Made by a program: the position numbers and the translations under genes. The notes beneath the pieces are model-generated. The model was not told the DNA's origin, made no database searches, and worked only from the letters and a program-made list of their open reading frames with translations. A stretch of 64,000 bases of DNA from Hortaea werneckii (lineage: Eukaryota > Ascomycota > Dothideomycetes > Mycosphaerellales > Teratosphaeriaceae), in the NCBI GenBank assembly GCA_037044905.1, contig JBAOKB010000048.1, positions 558,001-622,000 of the forward strand, written 5' to 3'. Shown here one piece after another: positions 36,389-48,125 of this stretch; within the stretch, counting starts at the first letter, position 1, and each line of letters begins with the position of its first letter.

Positions 36389-36905
36389 AATCGGAGGACT
36401 TTCGTGATGCTAGGTAGGGTGAAGCTCCTAAGAGTCAGCGGGCAAAGAATAAAGGCACACGGCTCCAACGCAACGTCAGCTTGTCACGGCGTATTCAAAC
36501 AAAGGAGAGTCAGCGTCTAATCAAATAAGAAGACGGATGGTCAACGGATGCAACGGCACATGGGATAACGTCCTGCATCTGCGCGACGCGGGTCATTGGT
36601 TCTGAACGCCATGTCGCCAACCTCGCCGGTTGACGCGACTTGTTTCACATCAGCGCTTAGAGCCAGGGTTCCTGCATGGACCCCTCGGCGCATCCCGCCG
36701 AACACAATCAACTCTGATGCTGCCCCGCCCGCAAGCCCCACGCCGAGCTCACGAAAGTTTATTCTGTAATGATATGATATGACGGCCGAGGTGACGACAG
36801 CGATGCTTTGTAGATATTTACGCACTGAACCTCACCATCGCCACCTCCCCTGACTCCGACTCCGCCGCCGCCGTCCTGTCTAGTGGCTTGAGCGCTACTT
36901 CCAAA
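36389..36905. promoter_or_regulatory. divergent eIF4E-like / HEM3 upstream region
   Basis: There are 517 bases between two divergent starts. It carries a pyrimidine- and GC-rich stretch just before HEM3. No gene or specific site is assigned. Confidence 0.35.
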
Positions 36906-38149
36906 ATGGCCGCAGAGAAAGACATGCCCGATGCCGCCCCGCCGCCCGACCCCTCCCTCTCCCGCACCGCTGCTCCTGATGCCGCCAACTCCTCCTCAGC
37001 ACCTTCGCAAACAATCCACATCGGCACGCGCAAATCCCTCCTCGCCCGCGTGCAGGCTGATGAGGTCGTCCGCCATCTCAAGGCGGCTTGGCCGCAGCAC
37101 AACTTCGAGGTCCACGCCATGTCCACCACAGGCGACAACAACCAGTCCACTGCACTGCACAAGTTCAACGAGAAAGCCCTCTGGACGCAAGAGCTGGAAG
37201 TCCTCCTCCAAAGCGGTGAACTCGACTTGATCGTACACTGCCTAAAAGACATGCCCACCCAGCTCCCCAAAGACCTCGTAATAGGCGGCATCACCAAGCG
37301 CGAGGACCCACGGGATGCACTCGTGATCAAACCGAGTCTGGTGGGGAAATACCGCACCCTAGCTGAGCTCCCAGCAGGCAGCGTGGTAGGCACAAGCTCG
37401 CTGCGACGCATCGCCCAGTGTAAGAGGTTCTACCCGCACCTGAAGTTCACAGACGTCCGTGGCAACCTCGGCACCCGATTAGCGAAGCTGGATAACCCGG
37501 AGAGCGAGTACTCCGCCATCATCCTGGCCGTCGCAGGCTTGAACAGATTAGGCATGGGCGAGCGTATAACGCAGCACCTCTCGAAACTCTCGGGGGCATG
37601 CTGTATGCTGTCGGACAGGGTGCGCTTGCGATTGAGATCCGGGACGGCGATGAGAGGGTCAAGGAGCTCGTGCACGCTATCGGAGACGAGCGGACGACAA
37701 GGGAAGGGTTGGCGGAGCGGCAGCTGATGAGGACGCTCGAGGGCGGGTGTTCGGTTCCGATAGGCGTGGAGACGGAATGGGTGAGCCGCAAGGGTCTCCT
37801 CGACACCGATGTCGGGATCGGCATCAAGCCGGCAGAGGAATACCATAAACTCACCGGGATTGCGGAGACGGACGTCGGGGGCAAGACGAGCGAGAATAAG
37901 AAGGACGAGGAAGGCAAGGAATCCGAGGCTTTGGAGTTGACGGACGAGTTGATCATGCGGGCGATCGTGATCAGTCTGGATGGGACGGACGCCGCTGAGG
38001 TGGAAGCGCGAAGGCGTATTACGAGCCGACAAGAAGCAGACGAGTTTGGGTTCGAGGTCGCGAAACAGTTGGTCGCGAAGGGCGCGGACAAGATTCTGGA
38101 AAAGATTCAACTTGATCGGGGGATTATTCAGGATCAGGGCAATGCGTGA
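36906..38149 (+). CDS. HEM3: porphobilinogen deaminase (hydroxymethylbilane synthase)
   Basis: The enzyme joins four porphobilinogens to hydroxymethylbilane in cytosolic heme synthesis. Family motifs are IGTRKSLLARVQADEV, ALWTQELEVLL, DLIVHCLKDMPTQLP, VGTSSLRR, FTDVRGNLGTRL, GMLYAVGQGALAIE and EGGCSVPIGV, where the Cys binds the dipyrromethane cofactor. The frame breaks at about 37590 in a G5 run. A sixth G would read LSGGMLYAVGQ, exactly the family sequence. The repaired length is about 414 residues, slightly long because of a charged insert (EEYHKLTG...ENKKDEEG) near the C-terminus, as in other filamentous fungi. The start is the ATG at 36906 (CAAAATGG). HEM3 is essential in yeast, so the break is almost certainly a sequence error. 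Confidence 0.95.
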
Positions 38150-38780
38150 GGCAAAGATGCAGGACTGAGATTTTTCAAGACGTCCCGGAAGATGTTAAGT
38201 TCCCGTTGCACACGATTTGAAATGTTATGTGGAAGGCTTGATACCCAAGCCTTTGGAAAAAAGTACAGAGAACATATACGTATGAGGATAGAAGTATGCC
38301 CAAAAATCGCTTCGCCTAACCGGCTTCCTGAGATCCTGCAGCTGTCTGCTTTTTGACTATTACCATTAAGGGTGCGGTTTCGAGTTGGATGATACGCACC
38401 TGCGTTAGGTTCTCTACTCACTCATTCTAATGACAGGTGACATCCTCTGAACAATTTTGCCGGGGCCTTTTTTTTTATACCTCTTCTTTTCTTTCTTTGT
38501 TGGTTCTTTCCTCGTTTTCGCTAATCTCGTCAAGTACGTTTCCACTAACTTGCCTGCTGTGAGATGGCAAAATTGACAAAGGTGGATGATGAGGAGGAGA
38601 CCGTTAATGAATGTGGCACACGGAAACAGAAAGTATGAGACCCGCGTGGAACATGGGATATAGGGAAAAGGAGAAATCCAAAGCCCTCGCTCATTCGTGG
38701 CAAATTCTAGGGTATCATTCACATCGCTAAAAAGACCAATCCTATCCGCCACCCACAAAAGAAAAAGTCCGTATCTACAT
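38150..38780. other. convergent 3' region of HEM3 and the heme-oxygenase-like gene
   Basis: There are 631 bases, A/T-rich in places (a T9 run near 38469). Short frames are present but no recognisable gene. Confidence 0.45.
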
Positions 38781-39709
38781 CTATACTCTCAACATCCCAT
38801 GCTTATCGGCCCAGTAAAGAAGCGACATCAGCGCGAGGAGTAGCGTCAATACTACTGCAGGTAGCACAATACTCGCGATCTTCTTCTTCGCCACGACCAT
38901 ATCGAGCTCGTGCACAAGACCTATACAATCATCGAAGAGCCCTTGCGCAGCTGCAATGACTTCTTGTCGCTCATCGTCCGTGAGCAGGACTTCAGTCTCA
39001 GCCAATCGACTCTTGAACTCCGCCTTCATCTCCTCGCCATCCTGTTCGCTATCGAAGGACAAGAAGGTGAAACCGGGGATTTCGAGCTTCTTGGTCTCGC
39101 TCGATTTCTCTTCGCTGGAGTCTTGCTCAGTGCCAGTCCAGAAGCCAGGTCCGGCTTGTGCCAGCTGCTGCCGGATCCATCGCCCGCCGGAGAAGATCGC
39201 CATGTACATGACCCAGGCGTAAGCGACGAGGAGCCATGGCCGCTCGGTGACTTGCTCCCTAATCCTGCTTCGATCCCCTTGCCGGCACTCTTCGTTGTGA
39301 CGTAGCTGCCAGTCCTTTGGCTGATGGTCGCCAGGTCCTTGCGTAGCCGCTCTGTCCTTGCGAGTCCGACGGGGCGGAGGAATGCCAGGCTGGACACTAC
39401 GTCGTATTCGTGTGCGCGCTTTGGATCGTATTTGCTGAGTCGGTGCGTCCCATCTTCGATTTCCTGCCAGACGGATTCGAAGCCGAAGAAGATGCGGGCG
39501 AAGGTGGCGATTCCTTGGCCGAGGGCATGAGGGGTTGCTGCTTGAGGTGGCAGGCCGAGTGGCAGACGGTCGATTATGAGGCGGTTGAGTTCGGTATGGT
39601 GTTTCCGGGTCTCTTTGTTGATTTCGGCCGATATGCTTGGGCGTGATTCCGCCTTCAGCGGTGGCGAAGGCGCGGGAGTGGGCAGAGGAAGTTGTTGGTC
39701 GGAAGCCAT
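38781..39709 (-). CDS. heme-oxygenase-like protein with a C-terminal membrane anchor
   Basis: This is a four-helix-bundle protein of the heme oxygenase superfamily, like fungal Hmx1 relatives. The first helix carries INKETRKHHTELNRLII, with candidate proximal histidines. The central part contains RIFFGFESVWQEIE and a helix WLLVAYAWVMYMAIFSGGRW. The tail ends in a hydrophobic segment (IVLPAVVLTLLLALMSLLYW) preceded by lysines, as in ER tail-anchored proteins. The frame shifts near 39265, where one missing G separates KGIEAG from IREQVTERP. The repaired length is about 309 residues. Whether it degrades heme or is a catalytically altered relative cannot be told here. It converges on HEM3, the heme-synthesis gene, and is divergent from ASE1. 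Confidence 0.8.
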
Positions 39710-40384
39710 GTTTGCTTCGCAGTGGTTTACAGAAGAGAAGCAGGAACGCAGAGTCTGTTAAGGAATCTGTATACTTATCATGCTTGTGTTTGACGTGGAT
39801 GCCTGAACGCTACAGTCACCGGACAGCATGTGGTCGGTAACAAGATACGGAGAGAGACCTGATGATTTCAACACGCACGCGCGCCGCAGTGACGACCTCG
39901 GGATGCACCGTCCAAGTTATCGCGGGTCGCGTCCGCTGATCCCTCCCGCTAGCGCCGACCGACTCCGAATCCGCGGGCGTTGTGGATATGCCGAGTGGGG
40001 CAATAGTGCGGGATATCCGCCCTATATGTGGCGCTTGCCCCAGCAACAGCCGCTAACAACAAACCAACGACCACCCAGCTCCAAACCGGTTCGTTTCAAG
40101 GCGGAGGATGATTGCGCCCATTGCGACAGATTCATCATCGCTAGATCGTAAGACCAACCAACACCTCTTCGCGCGCAAATCTTCTAAAGATACTCCCACA
40201 ATCTTACCTCACGTATCAGCGCGCAATCCTCCAGATCAGCGATAGCTGTGCACTCTTTGCAGCCCGGTCGCCAATCACCCCCAACGAGAACACATTGCCC
40301 GCATTCCTCGGACAGCCGTCCGCCGTTTGATGGTACATCGCTCAGGACCTTGAGCTGCTGGCAGCGCGTTGCTTGCGATCTAGC
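39710..40384. promoter_or_regulatory. divergent upstream region (heme-oxygenase-like / ASE1)
   Basis: There are 675 bases between divergent starts. No gene is supported and no specific site assigned. Confidence 0.35.
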
Positions 40385-42958
40385 ATGGATACTTCCTACC
40401 TCTCACAGCAGGTGACGACTATCATTGAGCGTCTGCATGGCTTCTTTGATGAGATCGGTGTCCCCCGCCATGAGAGGGACTCCAGAGAGAGCGAGGTAAG
40501 TTGAACCAGAACATCAATCGCATTTGTCCTCCGTAAGACGCGATCGTATTCTGACCGGAAACAGCTCTTCTCTGCCCTCTCGGAGACACTTCACAACCAG
40601 CTCAATGCCGTCGCAAAAGAGAAACATGACCTACAGAGCAAGCGCAAGCGCTCATCAAGAGCATCAAACAGATGGAGCGCTCTTTAGACGATTCGCGTTC
40701 TTCCAGTGAATTTGACGCCGAAAATTTGAAGGTCACCTTCCCGCTACACTCATGTATACAAAACTTGAAGGAGAAGCAACACACGATATCCAAGCTGCAC
40801 CGCGAGCGCTATGAGCAAGTCAAAAAGCTTGTAGAGGCTCTGGAGAGCTATGCTAGCCATCTCGAACCCAGCTTCGTCCAGATCAAGCTGCCGCCCACTT
40901 CACCGAATGCGAAGATCAGCCCGAGCTTCGACCTCAGCCCGACATACGTCAGCAAGCTGGACCGCGAGTTCACGCGTGTGTACGAAGAATACAATCGCCG
41001 GATTGCACAAGTGTCACAGATCGCCGGCGAGATTGTCGGTCTGTGGAGTGAGCTAGGCACACCACAAGCGCAGGTTGACAGTGCTATTGTGCAACATGCT
41101 CAGGACTCCCCAGAGCAGCTGGGTCTGCACCAAGAAGACCTGAAGCGACTCGTCCAGCGGAGAGACAAGCTTGTCTCTGAAAAGAACCAACGTGAGAGGA
41201 AGCTTCGCGATCTGCGCTCTGCGGTCGATGCCCTGTGGGATCGACTTGGTGTTGAGGAGAGCGAGCGCAAGGGCTTCCTTGCTTCCAACCGAGGCTGCGG
41301 CGTCAGACAAATTAACGAGTTTGAAGACGAGCTGTCACGCCTCAACGAGCTGAAGAGGCAGAACCTGCACCTTTTCGTGGAGGATGCGCGCTTCAAGCTC
41401 CAGGAACTGTGGGATGGTCTGTACTTCTCGGAGGAGGAAATGCTTGACTTCACACCGGCTTTCTCGCACGAGTACACCGATGCCTTGCTATCTGCACACG
41501 AGAATGAGATCAAGGGATTAGAAGCGCTAAAGGAGCAGCGTGCACCTATTCTGGCATATGTTGACAGGCACCGCGCCCTGATTAAAGAGCGCGAGGAGCT
41601 CGAGGCCAGTGCAAAGGATGCCAGCCGTCTGATGGGCAAGGGCGCCAAGGGCGAAAAGCGCGATCCGGGCAAGCTGCTGCGCGAGGAAAAGATGCGCAAG
41701 AGAATTGCAAAGGAGCTGCCCAAGGTGGAATCTGAGTTGCGCAACACGCTTGAAGGCTGGGAAGATGAGTATGGTCGACCGTTCTGCGTTCATGGTCAAC
41801 GGTATCTCGATGAGCTGGAGGCCGCCTCCGCCAAGGCTCCGCCACCGCGATCGAAGACCCCGAACGCTCTCAACCAGTCGGTACGTGGCGAGCCAAAGAG
41901 TGCTGGACGAAGCAGAGCAGGCACTGCAGGCCCAGGGACTCTGCGCGGCGCTCCGCCTCGCAGCAAGACACCGACTGGACCACCTAAGATGGCCAGCCGC
42001 CCTCAAACATCACATGCTGCCCATGCGCCAACACCAGATTTCTCCAAGTCAGTTATGGGTAGCAGTGTTAGTGCAGCTAGTAGCAATAGCAGCATGCGCG
42101 CCTCGCCCTCCAAAATCCCCGGCTCCAGCCGCCTGCCTATGAGCACGATGCGTGATGGCGAAAACAGCCCTCAACGGACTCTTCGCGGGACGCAATCGCA
42201 TGGCGGCCTCGGACATAAGAAGGGATCGAAATCAGAAGATCTGAGGGCTACCGTCCGTGGAATGCCGAGCATGCCATCGAACATGAACAGCCAATCTAAC
42301 ATGGCGCCCCCCGCCGAGGATGAAAGACCTCTTCAACCCGCCCACACCGACAAACGAGAACTACATGCCAGAACCAGAGCGCAGCGCCTCCGTCATTCGA
42401 CACTTAGAGCCCGAAGACCCTTACGATGACAGCCGATCCTACCGCACCATGCACAGCTCTTCTGTAATGGGCCCCCCGCCGACCCGCCCAGGCTACGGTC
42501 GCGCAGCAATAAGCCAAGACTGCTACGGATCGTTCGGCTCGTCATCGCGGCCGATGAGCCGTCAACAAGGCGGCGGCGCGCACGACTACCCCCGCGCACC
42601 CCCTTCCCGCAACAGCTCCAACACCTCCTCCATCATGTCCGGCCACGGCAGTATCATCGCCGTCAGCTCCAACGGCGGCGGCAGCGAGAACTGGGAGACG
42701 TACTCCTCGACGTCGGAGAACGAAGAGCTCGACGCGACGGAAGCGTACTACGCCAAGGTCCGCGCGCAGCGCTTACGAGAGCGCGAGCAGTACGCCCAGC
42801 TAAAGCGTCCCGCGACTGCGACCGGCCAGCTAGGCGCGAGCAAGAAGGTGCGCGAGCAGGTCATTGCCGAGGAGGTCGCGGCGGCGGACGGGTACGGGGC
42901 CGTCGACGCCAGCGATGCGGGTTGGACTGACGATGGGGATGTGGGCGATACTTACTAG
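40385..42958 (+). CDS. ASE1: Ase1/PRC1/MAP65 spindle midzone microtubule bundler
   Basis: This is an antiparallel microtubule cross-linker of the anaphase spindle midzone. Exon 1 (40385-40495) encodes 37 residues. A 69-nt intron (40496-40564, GTAAGT donor, CTGAC branch) precedes LFSALSETLHNQL. A long coiled coil follows, then the conserved microtubule-binding region (LWDRLGVEESERKGFL, LKLQELWDGLYFSEEE-like text at 41390-41450). The C-terminal 300 residues are basic, Ser/Pro-rich and disordered, with repeated PRSKTP motifs that look like cyclin-dependent kinase sites. Two shifts are inferred. One base is missing near 40640, where DLQS should run into QAQALIKSIKQM. One C is extra in the C6 run near 42309, where MAPPPR should run into MKDLFNPPTP. 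The total is about 834 residues. Confidence 0.9.
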
Positions 42959-43905
42959 AGAGACAATCGACAGCCACTTTTTGAGATGCATTGGAACCAC
43001 AGTGGTTTGGGTAGGTTTTAACAGTTCTGGAAGGCAATACAGCCCGGCTAGGATGGGTTTATCCGGTTTGGAAGGAGGGCGGGAGGGCTAGCAGATGGTA
43101 TTTCACAGAAGGCGCGCGTCGTTTTTCGCGAGCGGGATGCGTTGGGCATGGAGTTGGTTGGGCCGTTCTTTTTGCCCTTGTGCTGTCTTTCAGATCGGCA
43201 TCCATTATCTCTCTGTCTCTTGACTGATGTTTGACGCGCATAGCTGGATGACGGAGTCGGCGGGCATGTGTATACTTTTTTTCTTATCATGAACTAAATG
43301 AAAGTCGCTTGTGCCAAAATCTACTTTCTCTTGGAGTTGTTGATCCATGTGATTCCTTGAGCTTTAAGGGATGGTGATGTACAATCTCGCAGCGATGAAA
43401 AGGCAATAAAATGTGAAATTTACAAGTTGCATCCACTATCCTCTCATCTTGCACATAGCTTAGAACATATCTGAAAATCGAAGTACCTATGTGCTGTAAG
43501 CAAGTGAAACATCCATGAGGTAGCAAGGTAAAATAAAAGAAGGGGTCGAGGTGTAGTCCATGAAAATCAGGCAGCAACTTCATCTTGCCAGGCAGCAATT
43601 CCGTCACTGCCCCGCCGCGTTTGACTGTTGGTGCACTCCAGCTGCTTCTACAACAGCGGGTCCAATTGAGTGGACTTCTTGACCTACAACACCGCCAAAA
43701 GGTGGCATTCGCACTCGGTGGATACACCCGGCGGCCTGCAGTCCAAGCCGGTTGCTGAATCCAGGAGACGTACGCAGTTAAGCTTGCCAGACGTGAGGCT
43801 GCTCGACAACGCTACCGCCATCGATTGAATAAAAGAGCCTAACTCTCCTACGACTGACGACAACCTCTGCAAGCTCGGGCAAACGCCCTTCCTTTCCTTC
43901 GCAAC
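42959..43905. other. intergenic, no gene seen
   Basis: There are 947 bases between ASE1 and CAND1. It probably comprises the ASE1 3' UTR and the CAND1 promoter. Short frames on both strands show no family resemblance. Confidence 0.45.
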
Positions 43906-46900
43906 ATGGCCTCTTCCACAGGAGTGCCATCGAACCCCAACTCACACAATGTCGCTTCCATCCTGGGCAAACTGCAAGATGCGGACGCTGACATTCGCTA
44001 CATGACGCTCAACGACCTGAATAAGATGATGGAGATCGGCAGCCCTACCTTCCTCTCACACGATTACAACACCTGCGCGAAGACTGTCGACGGGCTATTA
44101 CACACGCTTGGCGACTCGAGGGGCGATGTGCAGAACATGGCCATCCAGGCATTGGGCAGCTTCACCAAAAAGGCGCCGGCGGAGATCCTGTGCCCGACTA
44201 TTGAGAAGGTCAGCATGATCAAGACGGAGAACACGGTTGATGCTACTGTTGCAGCGCTGGCAGTGAGAGAGATTGTTGTGAACCTAGGTCATCCCCTACC
44301 AGGTGTGGCGAGGACACAGAGGGTACTAGACTCGTACGCTGCGGTTTCCAGGGCTCTCATTCCTCGGTTGGTGGGGAAGATTGTCGTTCCTCTGAATAAT
44401 CAGAAGAGTCTCCCATCGCCACCGAAGGGTATGCTGGAGGAGGACCTGGAGACAGGCAATGATAGTAATAGCTTGGATTTGCTTGCCGAGGTCGCAAGGA
44501 CCTTCGGTCCAATGCTGCAGGAAGCTGAGCTCAAGGCTTTGGAGACGATGACTATGCAGGTGCTGGAGAGCGAGAAGTGCGGGACAGTCATGAAGAAGAA
44601 AGCCGTTGGCGCGTTGTCAGCAATGGCGCCTTATTTTACCGACGGCCTGCTTGCACACCATGTCAGCTACACCATCGAACAATTGAGGCAACTACACGTC
44701 ACTCCCCAAGCGCGCAAGCTGTACCTCACCGATTATGGCACCCTGGCGAGAAGCATACCGCAGAAATTCGGCCCCTATCTGAAAACACTCGGTCCTTTCG
44801 TTGTATCTCCGCTGAGCCAGGAAGAGCTAGAACAGCAGAGGGAGCAAGAGGCAGAGGCAGACGGCGAGCGCGACGTTGCTATGGAGGAAGTGCGGGAAGC
44901 TTCATTGATCGCTATCGAGAGCTTCCTTGAAGCGTGCGCTGCCGACATGAAGGCTTACGTTAAGGAAGTTCTGGAATCATCGACAAGGTTCTTGAAGTAC
45001 GAGCCGAACGTCGCTGACGATGATGAGGATGAGGACATGGAGGAAGAGCAAGAGGAAGACGATGAATTCGAAGCCGAGGAAGACTTTGAAGAGGAACAGG
45101 CTTCGAGGACGAGGATGATGTAAGCTGGAAGGTCCGTCGATGTTCTGCAAAGGTCCTCCATGCTCTCATCAAGACGCTCGATCCGAACGATCCGGCAGTG
45201 TATGGGCAGATCGCCCCTGCGCTCATTGCAAGATTCAAAGAGCGTGAAGAGAGTGTTCGTAACGAAGTCATCACCACATTAGCGTTCTTGATTGTCAAAT
45301 CTGGGTCATCAATCACGCGCAAGGATCTCGGCAGCGCTCTGGAGCATACCTTGCCACCGAGCAGGAAGAGAAGACGCGGCTTTAGCGATGCAACAAGCTC
45401 GGATCTTCCAGCCCTGTCAACTAGCAACGGATACGCATCACCCAGTACTCCACCACCGGCGGATAACGCAACTCATGGTCTGGCAAAGATCAACCCCGAA
45501 GTCGTCAAGGCATCTGCAAAGTTGCTCAAGACGAGCACTGTGTCGACCAAGCAAGTTGTCATTTCTCTTCTGAAAAACATGGTGACCGCGCAGCATGGAG
45601 GCCTCTCACAACAGGCGGATCAAGTGATTGACCCTGTCATTGAGACCATGAACACTGCTGTGGCCGGCGTCGCGGGTAACGCATTGCGGGTTGAGGCTCT
45701 GACACTCCTAAGAGCCATCGCTGAAACACATTCCAGTAAGGTCATTCAGCCTCATTTGGCCAGGATCGTGCCCGTGCTCGTCAAATCTGCAAAAGACCGC
45801 TTGGCCAAGGCGTCGGGCGAAGCTTTCGGCACCATTGATGCGTTCGTGAAAGCTTTGACACCTCCCAGATCAGCTGCAAGTAAAGGACAGAACGGCGAGC
45901 CTCTCAAGAAGCTACTTGATGTGTCGGCGGAGAGGATCACTGCGAAGGAAACGGATACTGAGGTCAGACAAAAGGCTGTACAAGCACTCGGTCTATTGGT
46001 TGCACGCACTGCCGGCTCTCCGGACCTGCTATCCCAGGAGGACCGCTTCGCTGCACAGCAGCTGATACTTGAGCGTTCGAAGAACGAGCTGACTCGTTTG
46101 GCTTGTGTACGGGCATTCGAGATCATTGGGACTCTGGCTACCAACAAGAGTGACTATGCACCTGACTTTGTCCGCTCAGCCGCGTTGGAACTGGGTGCGC
46201 AGCTGCAGAAATCTAGCCGAGTCCTGCGCGGCGCATCCTTGACTGCTCTACGTGTCCTGGCGGTTAAAGAGCCATCCAGATTATCCTTGGATGACAAGAC
46301 CACGAGCGCTTTGGTCGAAGCATTGATTCCACTGCTGAGGACCGACGACCTGCATATGATGGGCCCTGCGCTCATCGTTCTGGCTGCGTTTGCCCAGGAC
46401 AAGGCCGCCATAGTCACCACCCAGCCTATGATCGATGGCATCTGCTCGATCATTACATCGTCGCTGTCAAACGCAGCCCTTGACCCGCTCATTACTTGCG
46501 TTGGGGCAATCGGTCAGGCTGGCGCTGGACAAGGCTTAATGAAGGCTTTGCTCAACGTGGGCGTTCAAGGCGACACGGATGTCACAGGCCAGGTGATCGG
46601 TACTCTGCTCGTCAAGGGTGGCAGTGACGTTGGCGTGAAGCTGGACGACTTTGTCAAAGAGCTACAAACGCAACCGGACGAGTCGAAGAAGTGCCTTGCT
46701 TTGTCTGTTTTGGGCGAAACAGCCCTCAGGATGGGCGAATCTTGCCCTTTGCAGTCGGACAGCTTCACGTCCTACTTTGCAGATGATTCGGACAAGGTCA
46801 AGCTTGCAGCTGCTGTCGCGCTCGGCAGAGCGGGCGCGGGTAACGTGAAGGCCTATCTGCCGAAGATTATGGATGCTCTTAACCAAGGTAGACAGTATTT

Positions 46901-47854
46901 GCTGCTACATTCTGTCAAAGAGCTGCTTCAGCACAGCGATGCCGAGCATGAGGTGAAGCCGTACGCACAGACATTGTGGCAGAACATCATCAACACAGGT
47001 CAAGCAGAGGACAACAAGGTCGTCAGCGCCGAGTGTGTAGGAAGACTGGCAATCATTGATCCAGCTTCGTACCTGCCGCAGCTCCAAACTTTCTTGCAGA
47101 ACCCGAACGCCACGATTCGCGGCATGGTCATCGCTGCGCTCCGCTATGTCTTCTCTGAAACCAATGAGACTTACGATGACCATCTTCGGAACTCCATCAT
47201 CCAAATGCTGGCCACGATGCTAGCGGACTCAGACCTGGACAACCAGCGTCTATCACTCTCCGCCTTCAATTCGGCCTTGCACAACAAGCCCAACCCGTCA
47301 TCCCGCACCTGCCCGAACTCCTTCCCTACGCCATCCAGGCCTCGATTCCCCGACCTGAGCTCATCCGCGAGGTCCAGATGGGTCCATTCAAGCACAAGGT
47401 CGACGACGGCCTCGAAATGCGCAAGTCGGCCTACGAGACCATGTACGCCCTGCTCGAATCCCCCGCATCCCGGTCCAAGATCGACATGGCCTCCTTCTAC
47501 GACCGCATCACCGCCGGCATCAGCGACGAGCACGAGATCAAAATCCTCTGCTGCCTCGTCCTCGGCAAGCTCTTCCAGATCGCCCCCCACGAGTCCATCC
47601 ACCGCGGCGACTCGCTCGCGCAGCAATTCCGCGTCGTGCTGGCGTTCAAGCCCAAGGAGAACGCGGTCAAGCAGGAGCTGGAGAAGCTGGCTGAGCAGCA
47701 GAAGGCGGTTGTTAAGGTCGCCGTGGCGTATACGAAGGCCTTTGTTGGCGAGGAGACGAGGGGTTGGCGTGATTTTTTCGAGTGGGTCAGGAAAGATTTC
47801 ACGCAGCTTGTTAAGGCCAGCGAGGAGGAGTTGAAGTCTGGAATTACGGTGTGA
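43906..47854 (+). CDS. CAND1/TIP120 cullin-associated NEDD8-dissociated protein
   Basis: This is a HEAT-repeat protein that binds un-neddylated cullin-RBX1 and exchanges SCF substrate receptors. The N-terminus (ASILGKLQDADADIRYMTLNDL) and the repeats match the family. An acidic loop (DDDEDEDMEEEQEEDDEFE) sits in the characteristic position before DVSWKVRRCSAKVLHALI. The C-terminal region contains MGPFKHKVDDGLEMRKSAYE and ends with a helix (FFEWVRKDFTQLVKASEEEL). Two single-base losses are inferred: one near 45096 (EEQ to FEDEDDVSW, a short G run) and one near 47297 (a C run, NP to VIPHLPELLPYAIQ). The repaired length is about 1316 residues, normal for fungi. I see no introns. Confidence 0.93.
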
Positions 47855-48125
47855 TGATGATGATGAGGATGCATGGGGTCGTGGGGAAAGGGAGGTTGCT
47901 AAACCAGCTCGGTATTTCTTTTGGTAGCATAGCGTTGCGATGCGGATATTATGAGTAAAATGCGTTCATTTAACCTCCTTCACGTCTCCTTTCTTCCTCA
48001 CAATTTTTCTTTGGGATAAGTGCCGAAATTTGGGTATGTGTGGGGAAGCCCACCCCCTTTCCCTCTTCCCCGCCCTTTTTCTTTCCTCCCCTTCCGTCTT
48101 TGCAGTCTCGAAAGGTCTCAAAGCC

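Noticed and set aside
47290..47834. Long Ser/Arg/Pro-rich continuation of the CAND1 upstream frame
   Set aside because: It is the wrong frame after a missing base. The conserved C-terminus (MGPFKHKVDDGLEMRKS) lies in the adjacent frame.
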